From Streptomyces formicae (GTDB lineage: Bacteria; Actinomycetota; Actinomycetes; Streptomycetales; Streptomycetaceae): a stretch of 64,000 nucleotides of DNA. The notes beneath the pieces are model-generated. The model saw nothing but the letters and a program-made list of their open reading frames with translations. It was not told where the DNA came from and made no database searches. The stretch is taken from NCBI RefSeq assembly GCF_002556545.1, contig NZ_CP022685.1, positions 6,860,001-6,924,000 on the forward strand. The letters are read 5' to 3'. Shown here one piece after another: positions 8,567 through 16,107 of the stretch. A program made the translations under genes and the position numbers. Numbering within the stretch: position 1 is the first letter of the stretch; each line of letters begins with the position of its first letter.

Positions 8567-9778
8567 CTACTGCGAGCCGTACTTCTTGCTCATCATGTCG
8601 TAGACCTGCTCGGCACCCTTGCCCAGCTGCGGTCCCGCCAGCCAGGTGTTGGCGGCCGGGCCGATCGAGGTGTTGGACACGAGCTTGGTCTTGTCGCCCA
8701 CGACCCGGAACCAGCCGCCGCCGGACGAACCGCCGGTCATCGTGCAGCCGATGCGGTACATCGTCGGCAGCGACGGCGACAGGGAGAGACGGCCCGGCTT
8801 GTCGACGCACTTGTGCATCATCAGACCGTTGTACGGCGGGGCGGCCGGGTAGCCCCAGGCGCCCATCGAGCTCACGGTCTGCGTCGAGGGGGTCGAGAAG
8901 TCGACGTCGAGCGCGTTGCCGACGGTCTCCTCCAGCGACTTGCCGCCCTGCTCGGGCTTCACGTGCAGCACGGCGTAGTCGTACGTCGCGCCCGCGCCGC
9001 CCGTCGGGCCGCCCTCGTTGATCCACTCGTTGGAGGTCGAGACCCAGTCGGCCCAGTACTGACCGTAGGGGGCGACTTCCTGCGGGGTCGCGTTGCCCAG
9101 CTCGGCCTCGGACTTGCCCAGGTCGTTGTACGAGGGCACGAAGGTGATGTTGCGGTACCAGCCGCCGTTCTTACCGGCGTGCACGCAGTGGCCCGCGGTC
9201 CACACGAGGTTGGACTTGCCCGGGTTGCGGGGGTCCTTCACGACGGTGCCGGAGCAGACCATCGAACCCTCGGGGGAGTCGAAGAAGATCTTGCCCACCG
9301 GGGCGGCGTTCTCGTGGTACGGCGTCTTCTCGGGCTTGGCCTGGACCGGCCTCGGCTCCGGGTCGGTCGCGCCCTGGTCGGCGCTCGCGTCCTTCGCGGC
9401 GATCGTCTTGTTCGGGTCCTTGGCGTCCTTCATCCGCTCGGGCTTCCAGAGCCCCTCGATGACCGGATTGACGAAGTCCTTGGCTTCGCGAAGCCACTCG
9501 CCGTCTTCCCAGTTCTTCTTCCAGCCACCCTTCTTCCACTCGTCCAGGTCGATGCCGTGGTCCTTGAGCTTGTCGGCGATGTCGCCGGGCAGCCGGGAGC
9601 CGGAGTCGGAGCCGCCGTCGGCTCCCTGCGACGCGGCGGCGTCCGGCTTGTCAGCCGCCTTGTCCTCGCTCGGGCCGCAGGCCGTGGCGGTGAGCGCCAG
9701 GGTCGCGGCGAGGCCGGTGGCGGCGAGTGCGACGCCCCGTCCACGGCGGCGCGCGAAGGGCGCACGAGTGGAACGCAT
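8567..9778 (-). CDS. Lipoprotein trypsin-like serine protease (paralogue 1)
   Basis: A 403-aa exported protein. The start at 9778 follows GGGGGT at good spacing; a longer frame exists upstream but lacks that signal. The N-terminus is a basic signal peptide ending in a lipobox, LTATAC, so the mature protein is probably lipid-anchored at the outer face of the membrane. About 130 residues of charged, Asp/Lys/Trp-rich sequence follow (for example DHGIDLDEWKKGGWKKNW). The chymotrypsin-fold domain then shows the triad: TAGHCVH (His), YDYAVLHV (Asp) and GGSSGGGW (Ser). The gene just upstream (9958-11193) encodes a close paralogue. The substrate is unknown. Confidence 0.85.
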   Translation of the reverse strand: MRSTRAPFARRRGRGVALAATGLAATLALTATACGPSEDKAADKPDAAASQGADGGSDSGSRLPGDIADKLKDHGIDLDEWKKGGWKKNWEDGEWLREAKDFVNPVIEGLWKPERMKDAKDPNKTIAAKDASADQGATDPEPRPVQAKPEKTPYHENAAPVGKIFFDSPEGSMVCSGTVVKDPRNPGKSNLVWTAGHCVHAGKNGGWYRNITFVPSYNDLGKSEAELGNATPQEVAPYGQYWADWVSTSNEWINEGGPTGGAGATYDYAVLHVKPEQGGKSLEETVGNALDVDFSTPSTQTVSSMGAWGYPAAPPYNGLMMHKCVDKPGRLSLSPSLPTMYRIGCTMTGGSSGGGWFRVVGDKTKLVSNTSIGPAANTWLAGPQLGKGAEQVYDMMSKKYGSQ

Positions 9779-9867
9779 GGTGGTGTTACCCCCGTTGAGA
9801 ACGTGTGATTGCCATGTACGTGTCATACGTCGAAGCGGGAACTCCGCTGAGCTCCTCATCGACGCAA

Positions 9868-9897
9868 CACCTCACTATGCCTGTGAGGTTGAGGGCG
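9868..9897 (-). promoter_or_regulatory. Candidate promoter of protease paralogue 1
   Basis: Read on the minus strand, this block contains CCTCAACC and, after a fixed spacer, GGCATAGTG. The block upstream of paralogue 2 (11321-11352) aligns to it without gaps over 28 positions, with about 22 identities. CATAGT at 9879-9874 is a plausible -10 element about 95 bp before the start codon. Conservation between the paralogues is the main evidence. Confidence 0.6.
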
Positions 9898-9957
9898 AAC
9901 GGCGGCGGGGTCGTGAAGATTTCCGGTTCCCCGCCGCCGTACGGCCGCTGCCGCCGC

Positions 9958-11193
9958 CTACTGGCCGGCGAACTTCTTGCTGACCGCGCCGTAGATGCCC
10001 TTGGCCTCCTTGCCCAGGCGCGGACCGGCGAGCCAGCCCGCCGTCACCGGGCCGATGGAGGTGTTCGACACCAGCGCGGGCTTGCCGTCCTGGCCCTCGG
10101 CGACCCAGCCGCCGCCGGACGAACCGCCGGTCATGGTGCAGCCGATGCGGTACATCGTCGGGTCGGGCTTGCTGAGCGAGAGCCGGCCGGGCTTGTCGGC
10201 GCACTGGAACATCTTCTGGCCGTCGAACGGGGGCGCTGCCGGGTAGCCGGTCGCCGTCATGCCGTCGATCTGCGGCACCGCGGGAGCGTTGAAGTCCACC
10301 GGCAGGGCCGAACCGACCGTCTCCTCGAGGGACTTGCCGTCACCGCCCTTCTCGGGCGTCACGTGGATGACCGCGAAGTCGTACGGGGCACCCTTGCCGC
10401 CCGTCGGGCCACCCTGCTCGATCCACTGGTCAGAGGTCTGCGCCCAGTCGCCCCACCAGACGCCGTACGGAGCGACCTCTTCCTTGGGGGCGTTCTGGAG
10501 CTCCTCGACCGACTTGCCGCTGTTGTTGTACGAGGGGACGAAGACCATGTTGCGGTACCAGCCGCCCTTGGCGCCCGCGTGCACGCAGTGGCCAGCGGTC
10601 CACACCATGTTGGACTTGCCGGGGCGGGCCGGGTCCTTGACGACGGTCGCGGAGCAGACCATCGAGCCGTCCGGACCGTCGAAGAAGAGCTTGCCGGACT
10701 CGGCGACCTGGTCGTGGTACGGCGTCTTGACGGCGGCCGCCTTCACGGGCTGCGGCGTCGGGTCGGTGACGCCCTGGTCACCGGAGATGTCGTTGTCGTC
10801 GACCCCGCGGTCGGGGTTCTTGTCGGCGTCCCGCATGCGCTCCGGGTCCCACAGGTCCTTGATGATCGGGTTGATGAACTCACCCGCCTCGCGGAGCCAC
10901 TTGTCCTTGTCCCAGTTCTTCTTCCAGCCGCCGTTCTTCCACTCGTCCAGGTCGATGCCGTGGTCCTTGAGCTTGTCCTTCAGACCGTCCGGGATCGTGA
11001 CCTTGCCGTCGCCGCCACCGTCGCCGGGCTGCGAGGCGGACGAGTCGCCACCGGCGTTGTCGTCGCCGGGGCCGCAGGCGGTGGCGGTCAGCACGAGCGC
11101 CGCGCCGAGCGCCACAGCGGCCGCCACGGGGGAGGTTCTGGAACGCGTGTTCCTCCCGCTGCGCGCGGTCGAGAGCGGACGTATGGGTCGCAT
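9958..11193 (-). CDS. Lipoprotein trypsin-like serine protease (paralogue 2)
   Basis: A 411-aa paralogue of the preceding gene, sharing all landmarks: basic signal peptide, lipobox LTATAC, the DHGIDLDEWKNGGWKKNW segment, then TAGHCVH (His), YDFAVIHV (Asp) and GGSSGGGW (Ser). The start at 11193 follows GGGGGA about nine bases upstream. The GGSSGGGW active-site sequence replaces the usual GDSGGP. Each gene has its own promoter-like block, so this looks like a tandem duplication kept under common control. The roughly 360 bp between this gene and the divergent siderophore operon holds the promoter block, three short direct repeats and nothing else I can identify. Confidence 0.85.
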   Translation of the reverse strand: MRPIRPLSTARSGRNTRSRTSPVAAAVALGAALVLTATACGPGDDNAGGDSSASQPGDGGGDGKVTIPDGLKDKLKDHGIDLDEWKNGGWKKNWDKDKWLREAGEFINPIIKDLWDPERMRDADKNPDRGVDDNDISGDQGVTDPTPQPVKAAAVKTPYHDQVAESGKLFFDGPDGSMVCSATVVKDPARPGKSNMVWTAGHCVHAGAKGGWYRNMVFVPSYNNSGKSVEELQNAPKEEVAPYGVWWGDWAQTSDQWIEQGGPTGGKGAPYDFAVIHVTPEKGGDGKSLEETVGSALPVDFNAPAVPQIDGMTATGYPAAPPFDGQKMFQCADKPGRLSLSKPDPTMYRIGCTMTGGSSGGGWVAEGQDGKPALVSNTSIGPVTAGWLAGPRLGKEAKGIYGAVSKKFAGQ

Positions 11194-11248
11194 CGTGAAA
11201 TTCCCCCTGGGCCTAGAAATCGTTCCAAAGTGCTGTTCATCCGGGCAC

Positions 11249-11304
11249 GGAGCACCCGCTGCGACCGGGCGTGGAGCACCCTTCGGCACGGGTGCGGAAC
11301 ACCC
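11249..11304. repeat. Three GGAGCACCC-like direct repeats
   Basis: GGAGCACCC at 11249-11257 and 11273-11281, and GGAACACCC at 11296-11304, are spaced 24 and 23 bp apart. They fall in the probable 5' untranslated region of protease paralogue 2, downstream of its -10-like element. Paralogue 1 lacks them, so they could distinguish regulation of the two genes. Confidence 0.4.
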
Positions 11305-11320
11305 CGTTCCTGATGAACGG

Positions 11321-11352
11321 CACCCCACACTATGCCGGTGCCGTTGGGGACG
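11321..11352 (-). promoter_or_regulatory. Candidate promoter of protease paralogue 2
   Basis: Minus-strand sequence with CCCCAACG and GGCATAGTG at the same spacing as the block at 9868-9897. The -10-like CATAGT occupies 11334-11329, about 135 bp before the start codon at 11193. The ungapped match between the two paralogue promoters supports a shared sigma factor or regulator. Confidence 0.6.
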
Positions 11353-11554
11353 GCCGACGGAAGGGCAACGGTTCCGTCACGACAAGGATCTTCTGGTGAC
11401 CCGTGATCCTCCGGGCCTCTCGTCGTTGGTACGTACGGGGGACTCGCGCCGTGCGTTCATCCCCCCTGCCAACTTGCCACCGAGCAGGCCCACATGGAGC
11501 CCTCCCCGGACTCCACGCGGGACACGCTCATCCCCAGCGGGAGGACCAACAGTC

Positions 11555-13075
11555 GTGGCCGTGACCGAGCCTGCGCCCGCGGCGGTATCCGCAGCGCACT
11601 CCGCGACGCACCCCGCCCCACCCGCCACCGGAACCCCCGCGGAGCACCCCGGCGCGCACTCCGCGGCGCAGGAGGGGATCCTGCGCCGCCAGTCGGCGCG
11701 CGAATCGGCGGCGCGCACCTATGCGCGGGCCCTGCCGATCGTGCCGGTACGCGCGCGTGGCATGACGATCGAGGGCGCGGACGGACGCCGCTACCTCGAC
11801 TGCCTCTCCGGCGCGGGAACCCTGGCCCTCGGCCACAACCACCCCGTGGTGCTCGAAGCCATCAGGAAGGTCCTCGACTCGGAGGCTCCCCTGCACGTCC
11901 TCGACCTGGCCACCCCCGTCAAGGACGACTTCACCACGGAGCTCTTCCGCACCCTGCCGAGCGGCCTGGCCGACCGGGCGCGCATCCAGTTCTGCGGCCC
12001 GGCGGGCACGGACGCGGTGGAGGCGGCCCTGAAACTGGTCCGCGCGGCCACCGGCCGCACCGGCATGCTGGCCTTCACCGGCGCCTACCACGGGATGACG
12101 GCAGGGGCCCTCGAAGCCTCCGGCGGCGCACAGGACGTACGCGTCGCGCGCCTGCCCTACCCGCAGGACTACCGCTGCCCGTTCGGCCTCGGCGGCGAGT
12201 ACGGCGCCGAACTCTCCGCCCGGTGGACCGAGAGCCTCCTCGACGACACCAAATCGGGCGTACCCGCACCGGCCGGCATGATCCTCGAACCCGTCCAGGG
12301 CGAAGGCGGCGTCCTTCCGGCGCCCGACGCCTGGCTCCGCAGGATGCGCGAGATCACCGCGGCGCGCGGCATCCCGCTCATCGCCGACGAGGTACAGACC
12401 GGCGTCGGCCGCACCGGAGCCTTCTGGGCCGTCGAGCACAGCGGCGTCGTCCCGGACGTGATGGTGCTGTCCAAGGCGATCGGCGGCAGCCTCCCGCTGG
12501 CCGTCGTGGTCTACCGCGACGACCTGGACGTCTGGCCGCCCGGCTCCCACGCCGGAACCTTCCGCGGCAACCAGCTCGCGATGGCCGCGGGCACGGCGAC
12601 CCTCGCCTACGTCCGGGAGAACGACCTCACCGAACGCGCCGCCGCCCTCGGCGCCCGCATGCTCGCCCAACTGCGCTCCCTGGCCGCCGAACACCCCTGC
12701 ATCGGCGAGGTCCGCGGCCGGGGCCTGATGATCGGCGTCGAACTCGTGGACCCGACGAGGGGAGGAGCGGGCCCGGCAGCACCGGCACCGGCCACCCCGA
12801 TCCCCGCACAGGGCAAGGCGCACGCCTCGGTTCCGAGCGGACCCGACCCGGACGCTCCGCCACGCACCACCCGACCCCACCCGGCAGCCCCCGAACTGGC
12901 CGCCACCGTGCAGCGCGAGTGCCTGCGCCGCGGACTCATCGTCGAGCTCGGCGGCCGTCACTCCAGCGTCGTACGACTCCTTCCTCCTCTCACCATCACC
13001 GACGAACAGGCAGCCGCAGTTCTCGACCGCCTGGCCGACGCGCTGGCCGCCGCGGCACGCCCGCCCCACACATAG
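11555..13075 (+). CDS. PLP aminotransferase, diaminobutyrate-2-oxoglutarate type, siderophore operon
   Basis: A 506-aa class III aminotransferase resembling diaminobutyrate:2-oxoglutarate transaminases (EctB/RhbA/Dat type). It probably makes L-2,4-diaminobutyrate as a siderophore building block. The start is GTG 11555 with GGGAGGA at 11539-11545. An Ala/Pro/His-rich N-terminal 45 residues precede the fold. Family marks are GAGTLALGHNHP, GAYHGMTAGA, PYPQDYRCPFG, IADEVQTGVGRTG and the PLP lysine in VLSKAIGGSLP. Near the C-terminus an Ala/Pro-rich insert of about 45 residues (starting GGAGPAAPAPATPIP) breaks the small domain, which is unusual. It is the first gene of the operon, about 100 bp ahead of the synthetase. 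No PLP decarboxylase of RhbB type is present nearby. Confidence 0.88.
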   Translation: MAVTEPAPAAVSAAHSATHPAPPATGTPAEHPGAHSAAQEGILRRQSARESAARTYARALPIVPVRARGMTIEGADGRRYLDCLSGAGTLALGHNHPVVLEAIRKVLDSEAPLHVLDLATPVKDDFTTELFRTLPSGLADRARIQFCGPAGTDAVEAALKLVRAATGRTGMLAFTGAYHGMTAGALEASGGAQDVRVARLPYPQDYRCPFGLGGEYGAELSARWTESLLDDTKSGVPAPAGMILEPVQGEGGVLPAPDAWLRRMREITAARGIPLIADEVQTGVGRTGAFWAVEHSGVVPDVMVLSKAIGGSLPLAVVVYRDDLDVWPPGSHAGTFRGNQLAMAAGTATLAYVRENDLTERAAALGARMLAQLRSLAAEHPCIGEVRGRGLMIGVELVDPTRGGAGPAAPAPATPIPAQGKAHASVPSGPDPDAPPRTTRPHPAAPELAATVQRECLRRGLIVELGGRHSSVVRLLPPLTITDEQAAAVLDRLADALAAAARPPHT

Positions 13076-13175
13076 CCAAGGCGGACACTCGGGCCTCTGC
13101 GTCGGTCATGAACTGTCGACGAGCGCCCAGTCCCGTCGCCCCACGGAGTCCGAACAACCTCACAAGGAAGCCCTC

Positions 13176-15269
13176 TTGAACGCCACCCCCGCATCCGAAG
13201 GCCGACCCCACCACCACGCCTCAGGCGCGTGCGGTACGCAATCCTCACTGGTGGCGGATTCCAGTACGGTCCCCCGGCAGAAGGGTGGCGGCCAGGAGGC
13301 CGAGCGCCTGCACGGCATCTCCATCGACCTGCTGGAGCACCCCGACGCGCACACCGCCGCGCAGGCGGCGGCCGTCGAGAACCTGCTGCGCTGCTGGGTC
13401 AGGGAGAACAACCTCCCCGCGCCGGACCAGGGCGCCCTGCGCATCCCGCTGGCCGCGAGCGGCACGGCCCTGCTGGTCCCCGTCCACTACTGGTCGGCAA
13501 CCGGCTGGCACCGCTTCGGCCTCCCGTACCTGGCGGACGGCCCTGACAGCGCGCCTCCTGTCGACGCCGTCACCGTCGCCGCGCTCCTCGGCCGGGAGAC
13601 CGCTCGCCGTGGTGCGGAGTTCCCGACGCCCCAGACCGCGGAGTCGCCCGAACCGAAGCCGACAGCTGACCAGGCCGAGGTCGCGGCTGACCACGCCGAG
13701 ACCGCGGTTGACCAGGCCGAGGCCACGCCCGACCAGCCCGAGGCCATGGCTGCCCCACCTGCGGACGCAGACGCCGACGGGACCGCCAAGAACATCGGCC
13801 TGGTCGACAAGGTCGACGGCGCCGACCTCGTCGGCCGGGTCGCGGACTCCGTACGCCGCACCGCGGAGTTCATCGCCGACCGCCGCGACAGCCCCGGCGA
13901 TGAGCCCGACCTCTTCCTCGCCGCCGAACAGTCCCTGCTCCTCGGTCACCCCCTCCATCCGACCCCCAAGAGCCGCGAGGGCCTGTCCGACACCGAATCC
14001 CGCCTCTACTCACCGGAGTTGCGCGGCGCCTTCCCGCTGCACTGGCTGGCGGTCGACCGGTCCGTGCTCGCCATGGACTCGGCCTGGACCGAGCGCGGCC
14101 GCGCCCTTCCCGCCGACCAGCTCACCGCCCGCCTCGCCGGACCGGAACTGCCGTTGCCTGACGGCCGCGTGGCCCTGCCCGTGCATCCCTGGCAGATCCG
14201 GGAACTGCGGCACCGTCCCGCGGCCGCCGACCTCCTGGACGCCGGACTCCTCCAGGACCTCGGTCCTCACGGCGCCCCGTGGTACCCCACCTCCTCCGTG
14301 CGCACCCTCTACCGCTCGGGCGCCGCAGCCATGTTGAAGCTCTCGCTCGGCCTGCGCATCACCAACTCCCGTCGTGAGAACCTCCGTAAGGAACTCCACC
14401 GCGGCGTCGAGGTCCACCGGCTGCTGCGCAGCGGCCTCGCCGAGCAGTGGCAGGCCGCCCACCCGGGCTTCGACGTGGTCCGCGACCCCGCCTGGCTCGC
14501 CGTCACGGGCCCCGACGGCGCGCCCGTCCTCGGGCTCGACGTCATGATCAGGCACAACCCCTTCGGTCCCGGCGACGATGCCACCTGCATCGCCGGACTC
14601 GTGTCGCCCAGGCCCTCGACACGGGAGGCGGAGCACGGTCGCCGCCCGATGCGCTCCCGGCTCGGCGAGACCATCACGCGGCTCGCCGGACGAACGGGCC
14701 GCCCCCGGGGCGCCGTGGCCACCGAGTGGTTCCTGCGCTACCTCGAGACCGTCGTCCGCCCCGTGCTGTGGCTGGACAGCGAGGCGGGCGTCGCCCTGGA
14801 GGCACACCAGCAGAACACGCTCCTTCTCCTTGACATCGACGGCTGGCCGGTAGGCGGCCGCTACCGGGACAACCAGGGCTACTACTTCCGCGAGTCCCGG
14901 CGCGCCGAACTCGACCGGCGGCTCCCCGGCATCGGGCAGGACAGCGACACGTTCGTCTCCGACGAGGTGACGGACGAGCGCTTCGCCTACTACCTCGGCA
15001 TCAACAACGTACTCGGCCTCATCGGAGCTCTCGGCGTCGAACGACTCGCGGACGAAAGGCTGTTGCTCGCGGCCTTCCGCCGCTTCCTCGGCGACGTCGC
15101 GTCCGGCCCCGACAGGCTGCGCACCTCGCTGCCCGCGACGCTGCTCGACTCACCCGTGCTGCGGTGCAAGGCCAACCTGCTGACCCGACTGCACGGCCTC
15201 GACGAGCTCGTCGGCCCGGTCGACACCCAGTCCGTCTATGTCTCCATCGCCAACCCCCTTCATTCCTGA
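13176..15269 (+). CDS. IucA/IucC-family siderophore synthetase (first)
   Basis: A 697-aa NRPS-independent siderophore synthetase that would activate a carboxylate (citrate or a succinyl-type acid) with ATP and condense it with an amine. The start is TTG 13176, five bases after AAGGAAG. Family motifs are visible: GHPLHPTPKSREG, LPVHPWQ, SSVRTLYR, SLGLRITNSRREN, EAHQQNTLLLL and GRYRDNQGYYF. The C-terminal half matches the FhuF-like transporter domain often found at the end of these enzymes. Between residues about 150 and 195 there is a low-complexity acidic insert holding four tandem heptapeptides. It is followed after 36 bp by the acyltransferase gene. Confidence 0.9.
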   Translation: MNATPASEGRPHHHASGACGTQSSLVADSSTVPRQKGGGQEAERLHGISIDLLEHPDAHTAAQAAAVENLLRCWVRENNLPAPDQGALRIPLAASGTALLVPVHYWSATGWHRFGLPYLADGPDSAPPVDAVTVAALLGRETARRGAEFPTPQTAESPEPKPTADQAEVAADHAETAVDQAEATPDQPEAMAAPPADADADGTAKNIGLVDKVDGADLVGRVADSVRRTAEFIADRRDSPGDEPDLFLAAEQSLLLGHPLHPTPKSREGLSDTESRLYSPELRGAFPLHWLAVDRSVLAMDSAWTERGRALPADQLTARLAGPELPLPDGRVALPVHPWQIRELRHRPAAADLLDAGLLQDLGPHGAPWYPTSSVRTLYRSGAAAMLKLSLGLRITNSRRENLRKELHRGVEVHRLLRSGLAEQWQAAHPGFDVVRDPAWLAVTGPDGAPVLGLDVMIRHNPFGPGDDATCIAGLVSPRPSTREAEHGRRPMRSRLGETITRLAGRTGRPRGAVATEWFLRYLETVVRPVLWLDSEAGVALEAHQQNTLLLLDIDGWPVGGRYRDNQGYYFRESRRAELDRRLPGIGQDSDTFVSDEVTDERFAYYLGINNVLGLIGALGVERLADERLLLAAFRRFLGDVASGPDRLRTSLPATLLDSPVLRCKANLLTRLHGLDELVGPVDTQSVYVSIANPLHS
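13668..13751 (+). repeat. Four 21-bp tandem repeats inside the synthetase gene
   Basis: Units at 13668-13688, 13689-13709, 13710-13730 and 13731-13751 encode DQAEVAA, DHAETAV, DQAEATP and DQPEAMA. The reading frame is kept. The repeat lies in a linker between the N-terminal region and the conserved GHPLHP motif, so it probably extends a flexible loop and not the active site. Confidence 0.85.
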
Positions 15270-15305
15270 GGAACATGACCCACCACTTCTGACAGGAGCG
15301 ACGCC

Positions 15306-16049
15306 GTGCCTCCCACCGACGCGAGCACCGACGCCGGAACCGAATCCGCACCAGCGGGTGCCGACAGCACCGACACCCTCGACCTGCGGCTGCCCGACGA
15401 GCTCATCGGTCTGCTGGCCGACACCGATGCACGAGCCGCGCGGACCGGCCCCCTCGGCAGCGAGGGGGCCGTCGCGGACGATCTCCTCGACGGCGTCGCC
15501 CAATGGGGCCCTGCCACGACGACGGCCGGGGTCTTCCAACTCGTGCCCGTCCGGCTGGAACGCGACCTCACCCTGATCAGTCGGTGGATGAACGACCCCG
15601 CCGTGGCGGCCTTCTGGGAACTCGCGGGACCCGAGACCGTCACGGAATCCCATCTGCGTCCCCAACTCGACGGCGATGGACGCAGCGTCCCCTGCCTGGG
15701 CGTGCTCGAAGGCACACCGGTGAGCTACTGGGAGATCTACCGGGCCGACCTCGATCCGCTGGCCCGGCACTATCCCGCGCGTCCGCACGACACCGGAATC
15801 CACCTCCTGATCGGTGGTGTCGCCAACCGCGGCCGCGGGCTCGGTACTTCGCTGCTGAGAGCCGTGGCCGACCTGGTGCTCGACCATCGCCCCGCGTGCG
15901 CACGTGTCGTAGCAGAACCCGACCTCCGCAACACCCCCTCCGTCTCCGCATTCCTGAGCGCAGGCTTCCGCTTCTCTGCCGAAGTGGAGCTGCCCGACAA
16001 GCGAGCCGCGCTCATGGTCCGTGACCGGGCCCTGCGCGCCGTGCTCTGA
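15306..16049 (+). CDS. GNAT acyltransferase of IucB/MbtK type
   Basis: A 247-aa GNAT-fold protein of the siderophore acyltransferase group (IucB, RhbD, MbtK). The start is GTG 15306 with GGAG about seven bases upstream. The first 80 residues are an acidic extension; the core starts at FQLVPVRLERDLTLISRWMNDP. The group marks are WMNDPAVAAFWELAG, then the acyl-CoA loop region VANRGRGLGTSLL and the C-terminal RNTPSVSAFLSAGFRF. It would transfer an acyl group from CoA to a siderophore amine or hydroxylamine. It lies between the two synthetases in one operon. No N-hydroxylating monooxygenase is encoded here, so the acceptor is uncertain. Confidence 0.85.
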   Translation: MPPTDASTDAGTESAPAGADSTDTLDLRLPDELIGLLADTDARAARTGPLGSEGAVADDLLDGVAQWGPATTTAGVFQLVPVRLERDLTLISRWMNDPAVAAFWELAGPETVTESHLRPQLDGDGRSVPCLGVLEGTPVSYWEIYRADLDPLARHYPARPHDTGIHLLIGGVANRGRGLGTSLLRAVADLVLDHRPACARVVAEPDLRNTPSVSAFLSAGFRFSAEVELPDKRAALMVRDRALRAVL

Positions 16050-16107
16050 CCCGGTCACTCTTAGTACACCGCTCGACCCGATCCGGTTCCCTCCCTGAGG
16101 AGTTCCC

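Noticed and set aside
11194..11554. Iron box upstream of the siderophore operon
   Set aside because: I looked for the TTAGGTTAGGCT pattern and found nothing close, so I make no claim of direct iron control.
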